A DNA stretch of 20,143 nucleotides from Proteobacteria bacterium SG_bin5 (GCA_002083475.1 LWDI01000065.1:1-20143); one strand, 5' to 3'. Shown: positions 1 through 8,633, numbered from the stretch's first letter. Notes: a model not told the origin generated them from the letters alone. A program made the numbers and translations.

Positions 1-534
1 GATCGAGCCGTCGCTTTCGTCCACCTCGCTCACGAACACATCGCCATCGCCCACCAGCGCGCTGGCAAAGGGTGCTTCGGGCCGTGCAAAATTCTTCATC
101 ACCGCGCCGTTCATCACCGTCGGCGCGCGGTCGGCGCTGTGCAGGATCCAGCCGATCATGCCGGTGACGGTCGATTTGCCGCTGGTGCCGGCAACGCCGA
201 TTGAAAGGGGGGCTGCATTGAACAGCTTGCTCAGCAACTCGGCCCGGCTCAGCCGCGCACAGCCCAGCTCGGCGGCGCGGACCATGTCGGGCACACTCTC
301 CTCAATCGCGGCGGAAGCGACGACGATCTGATCAGCAGACGTAATCCCGCTGCCGTCCTGCGGGTGGAGCGCGATGCCCAGCGCCTTCAGCGCGTCGAAC
401 TTGGCGGGCACCCGGCCCTGGTCCAGCCCCCGGTCGGAGCCGGCAACGGTCGCGCCGGTGCCGGCCAGGATCATCGCCAGCGGCATCATCCCCGAACCGC
501 CGATGCCGACGAAGAAATAGTTGTTTCCAGCCAT
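1..534 (-). CDS. Mur ligase family protein (MurC/Mpl-like), C-terminus beyond window
   Basis: The first 178 residues are visible; the gene runs off the left edge. The N-terminus has the glycine-rich UDP-binding loop of MurC/Mpl proteins (GIGGSGM, residues 10-16). The ATP P-loop follows (GTSGKST, 116-122), then NGAVMKN (142-148) and the acidic Mg/substrate segment EVDESDGS (170-177). The family joins L-Ala or recycled peptides to UDP-MurNAc in the cytoplasm. The P-loop reads TSGKS where MurC and Mpl usually have THGKT, so this is probably a paralog rather than housekeeping MurC. It is divergent, with 39 bases between starts, from an LD-carboxypeptidase gene, which fits murein-peptide recycling. 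The ATG at 534 was chosen because the nucleotide-binding loop begins nine residues later; no strong ribosome site is seen. The Mur ligase family is secure, the exact substrate is not. Confidence 0.85.
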   Translation of the reverse strand, partial: MAGNNYFFVGIGGSGMMPLAMILAGTGATVAGSDRGLDQGRVPAKFDALKALGIALHPQDGSGITSADQIVVASAAIEESVPDMVRAAELGCARLSRAELLSKLFNAAPLSIGVAGTSGKSTVTGMIGWILHSADRAPTVMNGAVMKNFARPEAPFASALVGDGDVFVSEVDESDGSI

Positions 535-573
535 CGCCGGCGGCTATCGCGGCAAAAGACCAGGAGGGCAAGT

Positions 574-1389
574 ATGCGCATTGGCGTGGTGGCGCCGGCC
601 AAGTCGATCGATGCCGCGCTGGCGGACCGGCTGCGCACGCTGGCGGCAAACAGCTTTCCCGGGGTCGAGCTGGTCATCGATCCGCAATGCTATCTCTCCG
701 ACGGGCATTTTGCCGGGCCGGATGCCGTGCGCGCCGCCGCGTTTTTGGCTATGGCTAATGATCCGGCGATCGACGCGATCTGGTTCGCGCGCGGCGGCTA
801 TGGCTCGGGCCGCATCCTGGCGGCGGTGATGCCGCAGCTGGGGCCGGCGGCGGCGCGCAAGGCCTATCTGGGCTATTCCGATATGGGGTTCCTGATGGGC
901 GCGCTTTATGCCCGGCGGCTGGGCCGGGTGGCGCACGGGCCGATGCCGGGCGATCTGGCGCGTGAGGGCGGGGAGAAAGCGGTCGCGCGCGCGCTGGCCT
1001 GGCTGGCGCGGGGGGATCGCGCCGCGCTGGAGGGCGGGCTGGGCCAGCGCCCGGCGGCGGCGTTCAATCTGGCGATCCTGGCCGGGCTGTGCGGCACGCC
1101 CTGGCTCCCTGATCTCGCCGACCATGTCCTGCTGATCGAGGATGTGTCGGAGCCGCTTTACCGGATCGACCGGCTGTTATTCCAGCTTGCCCATGCGACG
1201 CAGCTGAAAGGGGTGGCCGGGGTGCGGCTGGGCCGGGTGAGCGACATCCAGCCCAACGAGCCGCCGTGGCGCGAGCCGCTCGCCACTATGCTGGCGCGCT
1301 GGTGCGCGGAAATGGGCGTGCCATTCCTGGGCGCCGCCGATATCGGCCATGATGTCGACAACAAGGTGGTGCCGTTCGGGCTGGTTTAG
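574..1389 (+). CDS. ldcA: LD-carboxypeptidase (peptidase S66, LdcA family)
   Basis: The 271-residue protein matches the S66 family, which removes the terminal D-Ala from murein tetrapeptides in the cytoplasm during cell-wall recycling. The predicted nucleophile is Ser102 in GYSDMG. Glu189 lies in LLIEDVSE and His259 in ADIGHD, giving the Ser-Glu-His triad known for LdcA. The ARGGYGSGR segment (72-80) is a further family signature. Start ATG 574 is supported by an AGGAGGG ribosome site seven bases upstream; the open frame extends further left, but that part overlaps the divergent Mur ligase gene. Length is slightly short for the family (about 300). The divergent Mur ligase suggests that the two act in one recycling route. 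Confidence 0.92.
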   Translation: MRIGVVAPAKSIDAALADRLRTLAANSFPGVELVIDPQCYLSDGHFAGPDAVRAAAFLAMANDPAIDAIWFARGGYGSGRILAAVMPQLGPAAARKAYLGYSDMGFLMGALYARRLGRVAHGPMPGDLAREGGEKAVARALAWLARGDRAALEGGLGQRPAAAFNLAILAGLCGTPWLPDLADHVLLIEDVSEPLYRIDRLLFQLAHATQLKGVAGVRLGRVSDIQPNEPPWREPLATMLARWCAEMGVPFLGAADIGHDVDNKVVPFGLV

Positions 1390-1402
1390 GGATTACTCTT
1401 TC

Positions 1403-1489
1403 CGTCACCCCGGACTTGATCCGGGGTCCCGCTTCTTCGTCATCTGTCGCAAAGGCAGCGGGACCCCGGCTCGGGGGCCGGGGTGACGG
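1403..1489. repeat. REP-like inverted repeat between convergent genes
   Basis: The left arm (1403-1432, cgtcaccccgg...ggtcccgct) is mirrored by the right arm (about 1457-1489, agcgggaccccgg...ccggggtgacgg), with smaller hairpins inside each arm. It lies between the convergent LD-carboxypeptidase and dienelactone-hydrolase-family genes. It has the form of the intergenic GC-rich palindromic repeats frequent in sphingomonads. It could also end transcripts from both sides, but no T-run is present. Confidence 0.7.
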
Positions 1490-1509
1490 GGAAATGGTGA
1501 GCTGCCCCC

Positions 1510-2358
1510 TCAAACCACCCCGTTCGCCTTGAAATGCGCGAGCAGCCGCGCCCAGCCGTCCTTGGCGTCGGCCTCGACATAGCTGGGGCGGTAATCGGCG
1601 TGGAAGCCGTGGGGCGCATCCGGATAGACGTGGATCGACGAGCCCGTCTTCCCCGCCGCCTTGAGCGCGGCCTGCATCGCCTCGACATCGGTAAGCGGAA
1701 TGCCCTGATCCTTGCCGCCGTAAAGCCCGAGCACCGGCGCCTTCAGTTCGCCCGCGCGCGCGATCAGGGGTTTGAGCTGGCCATACCAGGCGACGCCCGC
1801 CTTGATGTCGGGATCGACCATCGCCGCGCGCCACACCACCGCGCCGCCCCAGCAGAAGCCGGTGATGCCGATCTTGGCGCCGTTCGCGAATTTCTGCGCC
1901 TTGACCCAGGCAGAAGTCGCTTTGACGTCGCCATCGACTTGCTCGGGGCTCGCTTGGCCGACGACTTTGCGGATCTCGGCGAAATCGGTGAGCGCCGGCA
2001 GGTTCACGCCCGAGCGATAGAAGAATTCGGGCGCGACCGCGACATAGCCCAATTTGGCGAAGCGGCGGCAAATATCCTTGATGTAATCATGCACGCCGAA
2101 GATTTCGTTCACGACGATCACCGTCGGGTGCCGCCCCGCCTTTTTGGGCCGTGCGACATAGGCCGGGAGCGGTTTTTCGGCGCCATTGGGAATGAGCGCT
2201 TCCTCGATGACCAGGTCATCGGCGGGTGTCGTGATCGGCGCGGCGTTCGCATCGAGCGCGGCGAGCGCATAGCCGGCGAAGAACATCGAGCCGACCGCCG
2301 CGCGGCGGGTGAGGTGGAGATCGGCGGGTTGCGTACCTTCAGGGCGGGTGAGGTGCAT
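1510..2358 (-). CDS. Dienelactone hydrolase family protein, Tat-type signal
   Basis: This is a 282-residue alpha/beta hydrolase of the dienelactone hydrolase family. The predicted triad is Cys169 (GFCWGG), Asp217 (GGKDQG) and His250 (PHGF); Glu85 in NEIFGV is the conserved Glu near the active site. The N-terminus has a twin-arginine pair (LTRRAAVG, residues 16-23) before a hydrophobic stretch ending DANAA, so Tat export to the periplasm is likely. ATG 2358 has an AAGGAG site six bases upstream, which favours it over starts further upstream. Such exported members are usually named carboxymethylenebutenolidase, but their true substrate is rarely known. It stands alone between two inverted repeats. 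Confidence 0.9.
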   Translation of the reverse strand: MHLTRPEGTQPADLHLTRRAAVGSMFFAGYALAALDANAAPITTPADDLVIEEALIPNGAEKPLPAYVARPKKAGRHPTVIVVNEIFGVHDYIKDICRRFAKLGYVAVAPEFFYRSGVNLPALTDFAEIRKVVGQASPEQVDGDVKATSAWVKAQKFANGAKIGITGFCWGGAVVWRAAMVDPDIKAGVAWYGQLKPLIARAGELKAPVLGLYGGKDQGIPLTDVEAMQAALKAAGKTGSSIHVYPDAPHGFHADYRPSYVEADAKDGWARLLAHFKANGVV

Positions 2359-2447
2359 GGCGCGCTCCTTGGCGGGTGAGTCGGGCGCGCCGAGCCTAAA
2401 CCGCTGACGGCGAACGGCAAGCCGCGATGCGTAAGGCCCCGCAACCA

Positions 2448-2530
2448 AGCGTCGCCCCAGCGAAAGGCGGGGCCTCGCGCGATCGGTGCGCGCCGTTCGT
2501 CGAGGCCCCGGCTTTCGCCGGGGCGACGCT
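2448..2530. repeat. Long inverted repeat upstream of thrS
   Basis: The left arm 2448-2477 (agcgtcgccccag...ggggcctcg) is nearly the reverse complement of the right arm 2501-2530 (cgaggccccgg...cggggcgacgct), with a 23-base centre. It fills much of the 261-base gap between the divergent hydrolase and thrS genes. The motif 'ccccggctttcgccgggg' is a common sphingomonad intergenic palindrome. No T-box, riboswitch or thrS operator was recognised in the gap. Confidence 0.7.
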
Positions 2531-2619
2531 CTAGGCAGCGACGGCGGACCCCGCGCCGCGCTTGCCTTGATGCCGCGCCGCAGCGTAAGCCGGCGACATC
2601 AACTCAAAGGTGATTTTGC

Positions 2620-4614
2620 ATGTCCGCCCCCGTTCGCATCACGCTCCCCGATGGCGCCGTTCGCGAAGTCGCGCGCGGCACCACCCCGGGGGAGATCGCG
2701 GCGGCGATCGGCCCGGGGCTCGCCAAGGCGGCGCTCGCGGCGAAGGTCGATGGCGAGCTGCGCGACTTGAACCGCCCGCTCGAAGCCGACGCGCAACTCG
2801 CGCTGGTGACGATGAAGGACGAGGTCGACGCGCTCGAACTCGTCCGCCATGATTATGCGCATATCCTGGCAGAGGCCGTGCAGCAGCTGTTTCCGGGCAC
2901 GCAAATCACGTTCGGCCCGGCGACCGACGACGGCTTCTATTACGATTTCGCGCCCAAGGATCGCCCCTTCACCGAGGAGGATCTGCCCGCGATCGAGGAA
3001 GCTATGCGCGCGATCATCCGCGCCGACAAGCCGCTGCGCCGCGAAGTCTGGTCGCGCGAGCAGCTTATCAGCCGCTGGCGCCAGCAGGGCGAGACGTTCA
3101 AGGCCGAATGGGCCGCCGAACTCCCCGAGCATGAGGAGCTGACGGTTTATTGGTCGGGCGAGGATTGGCTCGATATGTGCCGCGGGCCGCACCTCGCCTC
3201 CACCGGCAAGCTCGATCCGCAGGCGTTCAAGCTCACGCGCGTTTCGGGCGCTTATTGGCGCGGTGACCAGAAGAACGCGATGCTCAGCCGCATCTACGGC
3301 ACCGGCTGGCTCAACAAGAAGCAGCTCGACGCGCATCTGACGATGCTCGAAGAGGCCGCCAAGCGCGACCATCGCAAATTGGGCGCGGAGATGGACCTGT
3401 TCCATCTGCAGGCCGAGGCGCAGGGATCGGTGTTCTGGCACCCCAAGGGCTTCATTCTATGGCGCCAGCTCGAGGCCTATATGCGCCGCCGGCTCGACGC
3501 GGCGGGCTATCGCGAGGTGAAGACCCCGCAGCTGATGGACGCGCGCCAATGGGAACAATCCGGGCATTGGGGCAAATATCGCGAAAACATGTTCGTCGTG
3601 CCCGACGAAATCCCCAATCCCGAGGATGAAGGCGCGATCATCTCGTCCGACGCGCAGATGATGGCTTTGAAGCCGATGAACTGCCCGGCGCATGTGCTCA
3701 TCTTCCGCCAGGGGATCAAAAGCTATCGCGATCTGCCGATCCGCATGGCCGAATTCGGCTGCTGCCACCGCAACGAGCCGCACGGCGCCTTGCACGGCAT
3801 CATGCGCGTGCGCCAATTCACGCAGGACGACGCGCATATCTTCTGCCGGCAGGATCAGCTGGTCGAGGAAGTCGCCAAGTTCATCGATCTGCTCGATGTC
3901 GTCTATCGCGATCTCGGCTTCCCGCATTATGCGATCAAGCTCGCGCTGCGCCCCGAAAAGCGCTTCGGCAGCGAGGAAATGTGGGATTGGTCCGAACAAT
4001 CGCTGCGCGACGCGGTCGCGGCGACGGGGCGCGACACGCCCGCGCATGGCTGGGAGGAACTGCCCGGCGAAGGCGCCTTCTACGCCCCCAAGCTCGAATT
4101 CCACCTGACCGACGCGATCGGCCGCACCTGGCAGGTGGGCACGATCCAGACCGACACCGTGCTCCCCGAAAGGCTCGACGCGAGCTATGTGGCGGAGGAT
4201 GGCCAGCGCCACCGCCCGATCATGCTCCACCGCGCGATCCTGGGCAGTTTCGAGCGCTTCATCGGCATTTTGATCGAGCATCACGCCGGCAAATTCCCGC
4301 TCTGGCTGGCACCCGTGCAGGCGGTGGTCGCGACGATCGTTTCAGAGGCCGATGATTATGCGCGCGAAGTCGCCGCGGCGCTCGGCGCGGCAGGCCTGCG
4401 CGTCGAGACCGATCTGCGCAACGAGAAGATCAATTATAAGGTGCGCGAACATTCGCTGGCGAAAGTGAGCAACCTCGTCGTCGTCGGCAAGCGCGAGGCC
4501 GAGGAGCGCAGCGTCGCGCTGCGCGTGCTGGGGCAGGAGCGGCAGGAGGTGTTGAGCCTCGACGCGCTCGTCGCGCGGTTGAAGGACGAAGCGACGCCGC
4601 CCGATTTGCGGTAG
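2620..4614 (+). CDS. thrS: Threonine--tRNA ligase
   Basis: A full-length 664-residue ThrRS, which charges tRNA-Thr in the cytoplasm. Domains in order: TGS (about 1-65); the editing domain with His77 and His81 (RHDYAHILA) plus Cys187 and His191 (CRGPH); the class II catalytic core with zinc ligands Cys354 (MNCPAH), His405 (DDAHIFC) and His537 (MLHRA); motif 2 around GCCHRNEPHGA (380-390); motif 3 after His537; and a C-terminal anticodon-binding domain (about 565-664). All three zinc ligands and the editing residues are present, so it should be active and proofreading. Start ATG 2620 has an AAAGGTG site. The usual thrS-infC linkage is absent; the next gene is on the other strand. Confidence 0.98.
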   Translation: MSAPVRITLPDGAVREVARGTTPGEIAAAIGPGLAKAALAAKVDGELRDLNRPLEADAQLALVTMKDEVDALELVRHDYAHILAEAVQQLFPGTQITFGPATDDGFYYDFAPKDRPFTEEDLPAIEEAMRAIIRADKPLRREVWSREQLISRWRQQGETFKAEWAAELPEHEELTVYWSGEDWLDMCRGPHLASTGKLDPQAFKLTRVSGAYWRGDQKNAMLSRIYGTGWLNKKQLDAHLTMLEEAAKRDHRKLGAEMDLFHLQAEAQGSVFWHPKGFILWRQLEAYMRRRLDAAGYREVKTPQLMDARQWEQSGHWGKYRENMFVVPDEIPNPEDEGAIISSDAQMMALKPMNCPAHVLIFRQGIKSYRDLPIRMAEFGCCHRNEPHGALHGIMRVRQFTQDDAHIFCRQDQLVEEVAKFIDLLDVVYRDLGFPHYAIKLALRPEKRFGSEEMWDWSEQSLRDAVAATGRDTPAHGWEELPGEGAFYAPKLEFHLTDAIGRTWQVGTIQTDTVLPERLDASYVAEDGQRHRPIMLHRAILGSFERFIGILIEHHAGKFPLWLAPVQAVVATIVSEADDYAREVAAALGAAGLRVETDLRNEKINYKVREHSLAKVSNLVVVGKREAEERSVALRVLGQERQEVLSLDALVARLKDEATPPDLR

Positions 4615-4694
4615 CGGCGCTCGAGGCGCGCGTCCTACGTGGATCGCGGCGCGATGCCCGTCGCCCGGCGGCGCCGAACGGCGATCGCCCGCAT

Positions 4695-4826
4695 CCGTTC
4701 GTGCTGAGCTCGTCGAAGCACCGTTCTTCTTATCGACGGCCGCCAGAAGGACCGCCCTTCGACAAGCTCAGGGCGAACGGTTCCGAGCCAAGGCACGCTG
4801 CCCCGGCTCCAGGCCGGGGCGACGGG
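4695..4826. repeat. Two REP-like palindromes downstream of thrS
   Basis: Arms 4695-4720 (ccgttcgtgctgagc...gaagca) and 4755-4780 (cccttcgacaagctcagg...gaacgg) form an inverted repeat. A second hairpin with stem CCCCGG/CCGGGG follows at 4801-4819. The same unit recurs at 8204-8310. The elements fill the gap between the convergent thrS and rlmE genes and may end transcription from both sides. This unit is a well-known intergenic repeat type in sphingomonad genomes. Confidence 0.75.
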
Positions 4827-4848
4827 TTCGAACATGACGACGCGGCGC

Positions 4849-5520
4849 TCACGCGCCCGCGCGCCCCTTGAACCCCTGCGCCACCACATACCATTCGGAC
4901 GAATCCTTGCGGCTCGCCGGCGGCTTGGCGTGTTTCACGCTCGCGAACTGGCGTTTCAATTCGCCGACCAGCGCCGAATCGGCGCCCCCCGCGAGCACCT
5001 TGGCGACGAACGCGCCGCCCGGCGCCAATATCTCGCCCGCGAACGCCGCCGCCGCCTCGACCAATGCCATGGTGCGCAAATGGTCGGTCTGCGGATGGCC
5101 GACCGTGTTCGCCGCCATGTCCGACAGCACCAGATCGGCGGGGCCGGCAAGCGCTTCGGTGAGCAGGTCGGGCGCGCGCTCGTTCAGGAAATCGAGCTGG
5201 AAGATCGTCACCCCCTCGATCGGATCGACCGGGAGCAGATCGATCCCGACCACCGCCGCGCGCGGCGCCTTCTGGCGCACCACCTGGCTCCAGCCGCCGG
5301 GTGCGATGCCGAGATCGACCACCCGCCGCGCGGGCGCGAGCAAGCCGAATTTCTCGTCGAGTTCGAGCAATTTATACGCCGCGCGGCTGCGGAACCCCTC
5401 GGCCTTGGCGCGCTTCACATAAGGATCGTTGAGCTGGCGTTCGAGCCAGCGCGTCGATTGCGGCGAGCGGCCGCGCGCGGTGCGCACCCGGACGCGCCCG
5501 CCGGTTCCGCCCCGGCTCAT
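4849..5520 (-). CDS. rlmE: 23S rRNA (uridine-2'-O)-methyltransferase RlmE
   Basis: The 223-residue FtsJ/RlmE protein methylates the 2'-OH of U2552 in the 23S rRNA A-loop using S-adenosylmethionine. The K-D-K-E catalytic set is visible: Lys50 (RAAYKLLEL), Asp134 (VLSDMA), Lys174 (FVAKVL) and Glu209 (SSEWYVV). The SAM-binding stretch VVDLGIAPGGWSQVV is at 67-81. The basic N-terminal tail (residues 1-20, rich in Arg/Gly) suits rRNA binding. It starts 10 bases after the stop of the Ppx/GppA gene on the same strand, so the two are probably co-transcribed. Confidence 0.95.
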   Translation of the reverse strand: MSRGGTGGRVRVRTARGRSPQSTRWLERQLNDPYVKRAKAEGFRSRAAYKLLELDEKFGLLAPARRVVDLGIAPGGWSQVVRQKAPRAAVVGIDLLPVDPIEGVTIFQLDFLNERAPDLLTEALAGPADLVLSDMAANTVGHPQTDHLRTMALVEAAAAFAGEILAPGGAFVAKVLAGGADSALVGELKRQFASVKHAKPPASRKDSSEWYVVAQGFKGRAGA

Positions 5521-5530
5521 CCGGCACCCG

Positions 5531-6568
5531 TCAAAGGCCGCCGCCGTGCATCAGCCGGCGCAAAATCCCCTCGCGAATCCCGCGATCGGCGATGCCGAGC
5601 CGCTCGGCGGGCCAAAGATCGAGGATCGTCTCCAGGATCGCGCAGCCCGCCACCACCAGATCGGCGCGCTCCTGCCCGATGCACGGATAGACCGCGCGCT
5701 CGGGGATCGAGCGCGCGGCGAGATCGGCGCTGATGCGGCGCATCGCCGCCGTCGGCACGATCAGCCCGTCGACGGCGGCGCGATCATAGCGTTCGAGCCC
5801 CAGATGGACGCTGGCGAGCGTCGTCACCGTGCCGCTGGTGCCGAGCAAGCGCGGGCGCGCGAGCCCCTTGGGCAGCCGATCGGCGAAGGGCGCCATGCTC
5901 TCGCGCACCACCTCGCGCATCCGCTGATAGAGCGCGAGCCGCCCCTCGCGGCAATCGGCATGGCCGGTCGCCTCGGTGAGCGACACCACGCCCCAAGGAG
6001 TGCTGTGCCAATCGAGCACGCGCGGCGAGGGGCCATGGGTTTCGACCAGTACCAATTCGGTCGAGCCGCCGCCGATGTCGAATACCAGCGCCGGGCCGTC
6101 TCCGGGCTCGATCAGCACATGGCAGCCGAGCACCGCGAGCCGCGCTTCCTCCTCGGCGGAAATGACGTCGAGCGCGATTCCGGTTTCGCGATAGGCGCGC
6201 TCGATGAAGGCGGTGCCGTTGGTCGCGCGGCGGCACGCCTCGGTCGCGACCGAGCGCGCGAGGCTGACGTTGCGGCGCTTGAGCTTGTCGGCGCAAATGC
6301 CGAGCGCGGCGATGGTGCGCTCGATCGCCGCGTCGGAGAGGCGACCGGTGGTCGCGAGCCCCTCGCCGAGCCGGACGATGCGCGAAAAGGCATCGACCAC
6401 CGCGAACCCTTCCGCCGAGGGGCGCGCGATCAACAAGCGGCAATTATTGGTGCCAAGATCGAGCGCGGCATAGAGCCGCTGATTGGCGCACGGCGCGCGC
6501 GCCTCGATTGGAGCCGACCTGGCATGGCTCTCGCCATGTCGGGACGGCGACTGGGTCACTTCCCCCAT
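5531..6568 (-). CDS. Ppx/GppA family phosphatase (short form)
   Basis: A 345-residue protein of the exopolyphosphatase / guanosine pentaphosphatase family in the ASKHA fold. The phosphate loops are ALDLGTNNCRL (35-45) and FDIGGGSTELV (163-173), with ISAEEEARLA (136-145) between them. It lacks the C-terminal HD-like extension of E. coli Ppx (about 510 residues), so it is a two-domain short form, usual in alphaproteobacteria. Whether it prefers polyphosphate or pppGpp cannot be read from sequence. It lies directly before rlmE (10-base gap), which suggests a shared transcript. ATG 6568 was chosen; its first 30 residues are weakly conserved in appearance, so the true start could be further in. 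Confidence 0.92.
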   Translation of the reverse strand: MGEVTQSPSRHGESHARSAPIEARAPCANQRLYAALDLGTNNCRLLIARPSAEGFAVVDAFSRIVRLGEGLATTGRLSDAAIERTIAALGICADKLKRRNVSLARSVATEACRRATNGTAFIERAYRETGIALDVISAEEEARLAVLGCHVLIEPGDGPALVFDIGGGSTELVLVETHGPSPRVLDWHSTPWGVVSLTEATGHADCREGRLALYQRMREVVRESMAPFADRLPKGLARPRLLGTSGTVTTLASVHLGLERYDRAAVDGLIVPTAAMRRISADLAARSIPERAVYPCIGQERADLVVAGCAILETILDLWPAERLGIADRGIREGILRRLMHGGGL

Positions 6569-6737
6569 GCCGTCTCACCATCTTCATCGTTGCGGCCCGC
6601 CTCGCGGCCTCCGCTGCTTGGGACCAAGACTAGCGAAGCCGCGCCCGCCCCGCAAGCCGTTCGCCGGTGCAACGAGTGGCCGCCCGGCAAAGCATCTTGA
6701 CCGCGCGGGCCCGGCTGCGTAAGCCCGCGCGCCTGAT

Positions 6738-6811
6738 TGCCCCGTCGTCTAATGGCAAGACTACGGACTCTGACTCCGTCAATCGTGGTTCGAATCCACG
6801 CGGGGCATCCA
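6738..6811 (+). tRNA. tRNA-Gln (anticodon CTG)
   Basis: The cloverleaf can be folded by eye. The acceptor stem TGCCCCG pairs with CGGGGCA, and the anticodon stem ACGGA/TCCGT encloses the loop CTCTGAC, giving anticodon CTG. The T arm contains GGTTCGAATCC, and CCA is encoded at 6809-6811. It lies between the divergent Ppx/GppA and glycosidase genes. Confidence 0.97.
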
Positions 6812-6884
6812 GGCGCCGCCACCCATCGCGCCGCTGAAGCGTTGATCCCCACCACCCCTGGGGAGACGCGCCATCGCCACCTTC

Positions 6885-8099
6885 ATGTTCGCCACCGGCA
6901 TCGAGAATAGCGTGCCCCGGATCGACGGCGGGCGCACCCGCATCGACGAGATGGAAAGCTGCCGCCATTATGCCCGCTGGCGCGAGGATTTCGCGCTCGT
7001 CCAGGAAATGGGCATCGGCTATTTGCGCTATGGCCCGCCGATCTTGCTGAGCTGGCGCGGCGCCGATCGCTATGACTGGGGTTTCGCTGACGAAACCTTC
7101 GCCGATCTGAAGGCGCGCGACATCGTGCCGATCGTCGATCTCTGCCATTTCGGGGTGCCCGATTGGCTCGGCGACTTTCAGAATCCCGATTTTCCCGATC
7201 AGTTCGCCCGCTACGCCGGCACCTTCGCCGCGCGCTTTCCCTGGGTGCAGCTTTATACGCCGGTCAACGAGATGTTCATCTGCGCGACCTTTTCGGCGCG
7301 CTACGGTTGGTGGAACGAGCAGCTGACGAGCGACCGCGGGTTCGTCACCGCGCTCAAGCATCTGGTCAAGGCCAATGTGCTCGCGATGCGCGCGATCCTG
7401 GCGGTGCGCCCCGACGCGATTTTCATCCAGAGCGAATCGAGCGAATATTTTCACGCCGAATCGCCCGCCGCGATCGGGCCCGCCGAGTTGATGAATTCGC
7501 AGCGCTTCCTGTCGCTCGATCTCAATTACGGCCGGCGGGTCGATTCCGAAATGTACGAATTTCTGCTCGATAACGGCATGACGCGCGAGGAATATCATTT
7601 CTTCCTCGGCAACCGCCTGAAACAACACTGCATCATGGGCAATGACTATTACGTCACCAACGAGCACCGCGTGCGCGATGACGGCTTCACCCAGGCCTCG
7701 GGCGAGATTTTCGGCTATAGCGAGATCACCCGCCAATATCATGCGCGCTACCGGCTGCCGGTGATGCACACCGAGACCAATCTCGCCGAGGGGCCGAGCG
7801 GGCGCGAGGCGGTCGATTGGCTGTGGAAGCAATGGGCGAACGTGCTGCGCGTGCGCAACGATGGCGTGCCGGTGGTGGGCTTCACCTGGTATTCGCTCAC
7901 CGACCAAACCGATTGGGACGTGGCGCTGCGCGAGAAGCGTGGGCGGGTGAACGCGGTCGGGCTCTATGATCTCGATCGGCGCATCCGGCCGGTGGGGCGG
8001 GCGTATAAACGGTTGATCGAGCAATGGCGCGACGTGCTGCCGACGCAGAGCCTGTGCCTGACGGTGCCCATCGTCCCGCCGAGCGCGCAGGCGGCCTGA
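6885..8099 (+). CDS. Glycoside hydrolase family 1-like protein
   Basis: A 404-residue TIM-barrel glycosidase resembling GH1 beta-glycosidases. The acid/base is predicted as Glu129 in YTPVNEM (family T-x-N-E) and the nucleophile as Glu297 in HTETN (family T-E-N). Other barrel features are YLRYGPP (46-52), HFGVPDW (88-94) and a Trp-rich end (FTWYSLTDQTDW) that lines GH1 sugar pockets. No signal peptide is seen, so it is probably cytoplasmic. It is shorter than typical GH1 (about 450). ATG 6885 has no nearby ribosome site; GGGGAGA sits six bases before an in-frame ATC at 6873, which may be the true start. Substrate unknown. Confidence 0.85.
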   Translation: MFATGIENSVPRIDGGRTRIDEMESCRHYARWREDFALVQEMGIGYLRYGPPILLSWRGADRYDWGFADETFADLKARDIVPIVDLCHFGVPDWLGDFQNPDFPDQFARYAGTFAARFPWVQLYTPVNEMFICATFSARYGWWNEQLTSDRGFVTALKHLVKANVLAMRAILAVRPDAIFIQSESSEYFHAESPAAIGPAELMNSQRFLSLDLNYGRRVDSEMYEFLLDNGMTREEYHFFLGNRLKQHCIMGNDYYVTNEHRVRDDGFTQASGEIFGYSEITRQYHARYRLPVMHTETNLAEGPSGREAVDWLWKQWANVLRVRNDGVPVVGFTWYSLTDQTDWDVALREKRGRVNAVGLYDLDRRIRPVGRAYKRLIEQWRDVLPTQSLCLTVPIVPPSAQAA

Positions 8100-8157
8100 C
8101 CGCGAGCCCGGGCGGGGGAGCGGGCGGTGCTCGACTCGTGGCGGCGCCCTGATTTCC

Positions 8158-8616
8158 TCGCACGAAGACACGAAGACATTAGTGCATCGAGGAGGAAGTC
8201 GAGCCGTTCGCCCTGAGCTTGTCGACCCGAAGGGCGGCGAAGCCAACGGTGCTACTGCCTCGCGACGGCGGACAAGAAGAACGGTGCTTCGACAAGCTCA
8301 GCACGAACGGAAGAACCGGTTCGCTCCTCCCCTGTAAGGGGAGGGGGACCGCGCGAAGCGCGGTGGAGGGGTGTCCCCGGCAGTTCGAGGGCGATACCCC
8401 TCCACCATTCGCTGCGCGACCACCGGCTTGCTTCGCAAGCCGGGCTCCGGCGGATCACCTGCCCCCGGCAGGTGATTTGCCCGCCTACGCCCCCCTCCCC
8501 CTATGGGGGAGGAGCTTTCTCCGTCGAGCCCTTTGTTCGGTGTGATCGTAAACAGCTCTAAGCGCGACTTGTTCTGAGGAAACGAGGCTTCTTCGTGGCT
8601 TCGTGTCTTCGTGCGA
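8158..8616. repeat. Nested intergenic repeat cluster bounded by an 18-bp inverted repeat
   Basis: The 534-base gap between the glycosidase and kinase genes holds no convincing gene. Its outer borders are a perfect 18-bp inverted repeat, tcgcacgaagacacgaag (8158-8175) and cttcgtgtcttcgtgcga (8599-8616). Inside are the arms 8204-8232 and 8285-8310, copies of the unit seen at 4695-4780. A second pair of GC-rich arms follows (ctcctcccct...ggtggaggggtg from about 8332, and its mirror to about 8515). It includes the hairpin atcacctgcc/ggcaggtgat near 8453-8475. Confidence 0.7.
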
Positions 8617-8633
8617 ACAAACCATCAAAGGCG

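Noticed and set aside
364..573. N-terminal extension of the LD-carboxypeptidase
   Set aside because: It overlaps the divergent Mur ligase gene and the strong ribosome site supports the start at 574.
2599..4284. Two long minus-strand frames (2599-3441 and 3457-4284) within thrS
   Set aside because: They are shadows of thrS created by high GC, with no family features.
6556..6855. Leftward frame containing PAWIRTTIDGVRVRS
   Set aside because: This is the antisense of tRNA-Gln, a frequent false protein.
6630..8246. 538-residue frame opposite the glycosidase gene
   Set aside because: It is an antisense shadow of a well-supported GH1-like gene in GC-rich DNA; its sequence is Arg/His-rich and runs over two intergenic regions.
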